From positions 1 to 16,539 of the forward strand of contig JABCZE010000005.1 in NCBI GenBank assembly GCA_013289785.1: a stretch of DNA of 16,539 bases. The letters run 5' to 3'. Source of the DNA: Vulcanimicrobiota bacterium. GTDB taxonomy: Bacteria; Vulcanimicrobiota; Vulcanimicrobiia; Vulcanimicrobiales; Vulcanimicrobiaceae. Position numbers and translations under genes: made by a program. The notes beneath the pieces are model-generated. The model searched no databases. It was given only the letters and a program-made list of their open reading frames with translations, and was not told the DNA's origin. Each line of letters opens with the position of its first letter. Position 1 is the stretch's first letter. This document shows, piece after piece, positions 14,584 to 16,539 of this stretch.

Positions 14584-15571
14584 GCTTCATCGCGAGCTTG
14601 ACGTCGCGCAGCGTCTGCGCGGCGATCTCGCGCGTGCGCGCCGTTCCCTGCGCGATGATCTGCCGCACGGTTTCCGGATCGCGGCAGTACTGCGCATAGC
14701 GCTCCCGCACGGGGCGCAAATAAACGTTGAGCTGCTCGGCGAAGTCGTTCTTATCTTGCACGCAGCCTAGCGCTCCCGAACGGCACTCCGCGGCAATGGC
14801 GTCGAGCCGCAACGGATTGACGAACCGCCAGAGGGCGAAGACCGGACAGACCTCCGGGCGCCCCGGGTCGCCGCGGCGGACCTTGAGCGGATCGGTGATC
14901 ATCGACCGCACCTTCTTGGTGGTCGTATCTTCGTCGTCGGAGATCAGAATCGCGTTGCCGTACGACTTACTCATCTTGCGGCCGTCGATTCCGGGAACTT
15001 CGGGAAACTCCGAGAGCGTCGGTTGCGGCTCGACGAGAATCTCCCGACCCTCACCGTAGAGGTGGTTGAAGCGGCGCACGATCTCGCGTCCAAGCTCCAA
15101 GTGCGCAACTTGGTCGCGGCCGACGGGAACGTATTGACCGCGCACGACCGCGATATCGCACAGCTGCAGCAGCGGATAGCCGAGAAAACCATAGGTCGCG
15201 ATGTTGGCGCCCAGCGCATCGATTTGTCCCTTATAGGTCGGCACGCGCTCGAGCCACGAGACCGGCGTAATCATCGCGAGCAACGCTTGCAGTTCGGCGA
15301 TCTCCGGGACTCCCGACTGCAGAAAGATCGTCGAGCGCTGCGGGTCGACGCCCGCCGCCAGCCACACCGCCACCATCGCTTCACGCGCGGCTCGCACCAT
15401 CGAGGGATCGGCAAACTCGGTCGTATACGCGTGCAAATCGGCAATCTCGAAGAACGCGTCGTCGTTCTCGCTATACGTCTCCCACTGCGTCAGCACGCCG
15501 ACGAGGTGTCCGAGGTGAAGGTCGCCGGTCGGCCGCATCCCCGACATCACGCGCCGTTTGCTCAAGCTCAT
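14573..15571 (-). CDS. trpS: tryptophanyl-tRNA synthetase
   Basis: TrpS charges tRNA-Trp with tryptophan. The 332-residue protein is a class I synthetase. The HxGH signature is HLGH at 19-22 in MSGMRPTGDLHLGHLVGVL, and the KMSKS loop is at 199-203 in GRKMSKSYGN. Between them are the TrpS-type GYPLLQLCDI and YVPVGRDQVAHLELGREIVRRFN, where tryptophan and ATP bind. I chose the ATG at 15571, which gives the usual family N-terminus. A TTG at 15601 overlaps the thiD stop by 4 nt (TTGA) and would add ten residues; neither has a strong ribosome binding site. It follows thiD on the same strand and is probably co-transcribed with the thiamine genes. Its 3' end overlaps the convergent aminotransferase by 11 bases. 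Confidence 0.97.
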   Translation of the reverse strand: MSLSKRRVMSGMRPTGDLHLGHLVGVLTQWETYSENDDAFFEIADLHAYTTEFADPSMVRAAREAMVAVWLAAGVDPQRSTIFLQSGVPEIAELQALLAMITPVSWLERVPTYKGQIDALGANIATYGFLGYPLLQLCDIAVVRGQYVPVGRDQVAHLELGREIVRRFNHLYGEGREILVEPQPTLSEFPEVPGIDGRKMSKSYGNAILISDDEDTTTKKVRSMITDPLKVRRGDPGRPEVCPVFALWRFVNPLRLDAIAAECRSGALGCVQDKNDFAEQLNVYLRPVRERYAQYCRDPETVRQIIAQGTARTREIAAQTLRDVKLAMKLIP

Positions 15572-15597
15572 CCGCGCGTCAATGTTACGTACGGCCG

Positions 15598-16329
15598 TCA
15601 ATGCCTTGCAATTTCAGCGCGAACGAAGGCGCGCGCGCAGCGTACCGCTTCGGGGAGCGGCGTACCCGAGGCCAGCTCGCACGCGAGCGCCATCGCTAAC
15701 GTGCAGCCCGTGCCGTGCATCGCTCCGGCGATCCTGGGTTCGCTAAAAATTTCCACGCCGCCGCTCGTGGCGAGCGCATCCGCCGGGTCACCTTCGAGAT
15801 GACCTCCGGTGAGAAGCACCGCGCCGCTGCCGCGCGCTCGCAATCGCACCGCCGAGTCGCACAGGACGCTTCTCTCGATCGTTTCGACGTGCAGCAGCGC
15901 CGCGGCTTCGCGAAGGTTGGGCGTCAAAATAACGCTTGAAAGCGTCGCAAGCTCGGCTTCAAGCGCGTCTCGCGCGTCACGATCGGCCAGCTCGCCGCCG
16001 TCGCTGGCAGCGAACACCGGGTCGACCACCGCGGGCAGCCAGCGGTGCGCCGCGAGGGCCCGCGCCACCGCGCGAACGCTGCCGCAAGTCGGCAGCGCGC
16101 CGACACGGACGGCGCCCGCGCTCTCCCACGGCAGGACGGAGAGTTGGGCTTCGAAGAGCTCCGGCGCAACCGGGCCGAGCGCGATCACTCCGGCCGCGTT
16201 CTGTGCGCTGACCGCCGCCACGGCGGTGAAGACGCGGCACTTCTTTGCCGATCCGACGACGAGATCGCGGCCCACGCCCGCCACGTTCCACGGGTGAGTC
16301 GTGCCAATCGAGAGGACGATGGGAGCCAT
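15598..16329 (-). CDS. thiD: hydroxymethylpyrimidine/phosphomethylpyrimidine kinase, divergent N-terminal loop
   Basis: ThiD phosphorylates hydroxymethylpyrimidine to its mono- and diphosphate for thiamine synthesis. The 243-residue protein is somewhat shorter than the usual 260-270. Ribokinase-fold motifs are VVDPVFAASDG (101-111), LTPNLREAAAL (135-145), VLLTGGH (171-177) and the anion-hole motif MHGTGCT with Cys209 (204-210). The substrate-side residues expected for the family, Asp22 and Gln43 (in SAQN), are kept. The N-terminal loop, normally GSDxSGGAGIQAD, instead reads GTTHPWNVAGVGRD (9-22). Activity is still likely, but a pyridoxal-kinase-like or altered role is not excluded. The gene begins 15 nt after the thiE stop, supporting a thiamine operon. 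No ribosome binding site is obvious. Confidence 0.88.
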   Translation of the reverse strand: MAPIVLSIGTTHPWNVAGVGRDLVVGSAKKCRVFTAVAAVSAQNAAGVIALGPVAPELFEAQLSVLPWESAGAVRVGALPTCGSVRAVARALAAHRWLPAVVDPVFAASDGGELADRDARDALEAELATLSSVILTPNLREAAALLHVETIERSVLCDSAVRLRARGSGAVLLTGGHLEGDPADALATSGGVEIFSEPRIAGAMHGTGCTLAMALACELASGTPLPEAVRCARAFVRAEIARH

Positions 16330-16344
16330 TGTGAAGCGGGCCCG

Positions 16345-16539
16345 TTACCCGTCCGAGTTCCAGCTCGAGACCAGCGCAGCCGCGGCCGCGCGGGGGTCGC
16401 AGGCCGAGGCTACGGCCGAAATTACCGCGGCCATCGCGACGCCGCTTCGCCGGACTCCGCCAAGGCGCGCGAGGGAGATCCCGCCGATGGCGGCGACCGG
16501 AAAAGGCGACGCGCTCGCGAGGCGGCGCAGGCCGTCGAC
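16345..16539 (-). CDS. thiE: thiamine-phosphate synthase, C-terminal 64 residues, cut by window edge
   Basis: ThiE joins hydroxymethylpyrimidine diphosphate and thiazole phosphate to give thiamine phosphate. I translated this from the right edge to the TAA at 16347-16345. The fragment SPFPVAAIGGISLARLGGVR, then GVAMAAVISAVASACDPRAAAAAL, matches the end of ThiE: the phosphate-binding IGGI loop, the usual GVAxxSAI strand, and the terminal DP helix. The N-terminal two thirds lies outside the window. It is immediately upstream of thiD on the same strand, the expected pairing, which supports the call. The coding frame is open to the edge. Confidence 0.88.
   Translation of the reverse strand, partial: VDGLRRLASASPFPVAAIGGISLARLGGVRRSGVAMAAVISAVASACDPRAAAAALVSSWNSDG

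Overview
This is a GC-rich bacterial chromosome segment centred on the replication initiation region. Reading outward from dnaA it holds dnaN (cut by the left edge) and dnaA on the minus strand, then an AT-richer non-coding block with DnaA boxes (the probable oriC), and two small membrane-protein genes of unknown function. Next comes a plus-strand block of housekeeping genes: rpmA, obg, nadD, a DUF3465 gene, maf, mreC, mreD and mrdA. A minus-strand pair follows, made of a very large beta-repeat protein and a small membrane-anchored protein. The window ends with a plus-strand class I aminotransferase and a minus-strand thiE (cut by the right edge), thiD, trpS run.

The taxon is inferred, not proved. 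Ribosomal protein L27 carries the short N-terminal extension ([10 protein letters not shown]) that Firmicutes-type bacteria remove with the protease Prp. That, with high GC, a dnaA without rpmH/rnpA next to it, and the run L27, Obg, NadD, Maf, MreC, MreD, PBP2, suggests a Terrabacteria-type lineage. Candidatus Eremiobacterota (WPS-2) is my best guess; Chloroflexota, Armatimonadota or Dormibacterota relatives are alternatives.

Layout and logic: DnaA-box-like sequences flank dnaA on both sides, as in the bipartite origin of Bacillus. The best cluster (2223-2251) overlies the probable dnaA promoter, so DnaA probably controls its own gene. The plus-strand block from obg onward is tightly packed: genes overlap or are separated by at most 18 bases, and GTG or TTG starts are common. 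It links ribosome assembly (L27, Obg), NAD synthesis (NadD), nucleotide housekeeping (Maf) and rod-shape wall synthesis (MreC, MreD, PBP2). mreB and rodA are not in the cluster.

The least explained parts are three. The first is the 10049-13342 protein, with six tandem beta-sandwich repeats of about 130 residues, no visible export signal and an unassigned C-terminal region, together with its 4-nt-spaced membrane partner. The second is a 35-residue single-pass membrane protein beside oriC, preceded by two perfect Shine-Dalgarno sequences in tandem. The third is the nearly leaderless rpmA promoter. No tRNA, rRNA, CRISPR array, transposon or phage gene was seen.
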